Below, piece by piece: positions 6,737 to 7,550 of a stretch of 7,550 nucleotides of DNA. The stretch spans positions 1 to 7,550 of the forward strand of contig JABDPH010000324.1 in NCBI GenBank assembly GCA_013042925.1, given 5' to 3'. The notes below the pieces were generated by a model. That model worked only from the letters and a program-made list of their open reading frames with translations, had not been told where the DNA came from and made no database searches. The translations under genes were made by a program, and so were the position numbers. The first letter of the stretch is position 1. Each line of letters begins with the position of its first letter. The stretch comes from Eudoraea sp. Its GTDB lineage: Bacteria > Bacteroidota > Bacteroidia > Flavobacteriales > Flavobacteriaceae.

Positions 6737-7315
6737 ATGAAAGATCACATTCTGACCAACTTACCAGCTAAATATCCCCAAATAGTATCCAAATGCAAGG
6801 AGATTGATTTTTCAATGCCTTCGGATCTTCACATCGGCAGCTTGTTAAAAACACTTGTTACATCAAAACCCAATGCAAAATTGCTTGAACTGGGTTCTGG
6901 AATAGGCCTCTCTTTATCCTGGATGATAGATGGTATGGATTCGGAATCCAGTTTGATAACTATTGATAATGATGAAGATCTCATTGAAATTACAAAAGGA
7001 TTTTTTGGTGATGACAAAAGAGTAAAGATCATTTGTGAAGATGGAGAAGAATGGATTCTGAGGTATGAAGGAGATAAATTCGACCTAATATTTGCCGACG
7101 CATGGCCCGGGAAATACAGCTTAATTGAGGATACTTTGGATTTATTGAAAAAAGGAGGGTTTTATATAATTGATGATATGGACCCTCAACCGAATTGGCC
7201 GGAAGGTCATGCACAAAAAGTTACACAATTAATTGAATATCTTGAGAACAGGGATGATTTTAACCTAACAAAGTTTAATTGGTCTACCGGGGTAATTGTT
7301 GCAACGAAAAAATAA
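6737..7315 (+). CDS. class I SAM-dependent methyltransferase, O-methyltransferase-like
   Basis: This 192-residue soluble enzyme has the Rossmann-like class I methyltransferase fold. Motif I is LLELGSGIGLS (49-59), which contacts S-adenosylmethionine. The acidic residue after strand 2 is in TIDND (75-79), EDGEEW (101-106) lies in the adenine-binding region, and strand 4 reads FDLIFADAWPGKY (115-127), ending in Asp121. IIDDMDP (144-150) follows the KKGG turn. The arrangement, with two acidic residues (Asp121, Asp146/147), resembles the metal-dependent catechol-type O-methyltransferase group, but the substrate is unknown and a non-catechol substrate is quite possible. Length is slightly short, as expected for a single-domain member. 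The start at 6737 is set by a good Shine-Dalgarno sequence. It is divergent from the cDPGS-like gene, with about 120 bp between, and a second methyltransferase starts 20 bp downstream. Confidence 0.87.
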   Translation: MKDHILTNLPAKYPQIVSKCKEIDFSMPSDLHIGSLLKTLVTSKPNAKLLELGSGIGLSLSWMIDGMDSESSLITIDNDEDLIEITKGFFGDDKRVKIICEDGEEWILRYEGDKFDLIFADAWPGKYSLIEDTLDLLKKGGFYIIDDMDPQPNWPEGHAQKVTQLIEYLENRDDFNLTKFNWSTGVIVATKK

Positions 7316-7335
7316 ATGCTTTATACTACAGGAAA

Positions 7336-7550
7336 ATGGGTAGATTACATTTGTTCGAACTTGAAGATCAGGGTTGGTTTCCGGCTTTTTTAAGAAATTA
7401 TGGCACAGATTTCCTGCAATTCCTGTCAAATAAAACCAAAATGTACAGGCCGGTTGTTTCAATACTTGAAAAAGGGCTTAAAAAATGCAATGAAAACCGT
7501 ATTCTGGATCTTGGATCAGGCGGGGGTGGTGGTTTGTTATGGTTAAACTC
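7336..7550 (+). CDS. class I SAM-dependent methyltransferase, N-terminal part (truncated by window)
   Basis: Seventy-one complete codons are visible from the ATG at 7336 to the window edge, with no stop. The protein begins MGRLHLFELEDQGWFPAFLR and then TDFLQFL, a pattern I associate with a family of uncharacterised bacterial methyltransferases that start with LFEFED-WFP. The SAM-binding motif I is ILDLGSGGGGG (56-66), with an unusual run of five glycines, followed by LLWLN. The substrate is unknown. The start follows the previous stop by 20 bp on the same strand, so the two methyltransferase genes probably share a message. An AGGA just upstream is too close to the ATG to be a good ribosome site. 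The C-terminal catalytic part is outside the window. Confidence 0.8.
   Translation, partial: MGRLHLFELEDQGWFPAFLRNYGTDFLQFLSNKTKMYRPVVSILEKGLKKCNENRILDLGSGGGGGLLWLN

Noticed and set aside
7316..7393. Short frame starting ATGCTTTAT immediately after the first methyltransferase
   Set aside because: It stops after 25 codons and overlaps the second methyltransferase, whose own frame has the conserved motifs.

Overview
The window reads as a chromosomal segment from a member of the Bacteroidota, most likely a flavobacterium. It is AT-rich (roughly 35-40% GC by eye). Most starts lack a Shine-Dalgarno sequence and sit behind A/T-rich leaders. The protein families (CbpA/CbpM pair, MscS channel, lipoprotein serine hydrolase, SnoaL-like protein ending in SANNNTMY) fit that group. 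Species-level assignment is inference.

Layout: 1-175 is the 3' end of an unrecognised gene. 295-681 encodes a small SnoaL/NTF2-like protein, followed after 27 bp by a four-helix membrane protein of unknown function (709-1284). A second forward cluster then runs cbpA (1401-2282), cbpM (2285-2584, 2 bp gap), a small MscS-type channel (2648-3583) and a beta-lactamase-fold serine hydrolase lipoprotein (3570-5153, overlapping the channel gene by 14 bp). A strong 14-bp-stem hairpin at 5155-5187 separates this cluster from a convergent reverse-strand gene (5252-6616) for a P-loop protein of the cyclic 2,3-diphosphoglycerate synthetase-like family. Divergent from that gene are two adjacent forward genes for class I SAM methyltransferases of different families (6737-7315, and 7336 running off the window end).

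Working together: CbpA is an Hsp40 co-chaperone and CbpM its dedicated modulator, so these two form a known functional pair. The channel and the envelope hydrolase are probably co-translated and may belong to the same transcript, which would suggest an envelope or osmotic-stress theme, but that link is inferred only from spacing and overlap. The remaining genes look like ordinary accessory metabolism.

I saw no RNA genes, insertion sequences, CRISPR array, phage genes or attachment sites. Nothing in the window makes a strong case for an undescribed system. The best candidates for a second look are the cDPG-synthetase-like protein, whose bacterial role is unclear, and the coupled MscS-hydrolase pair.
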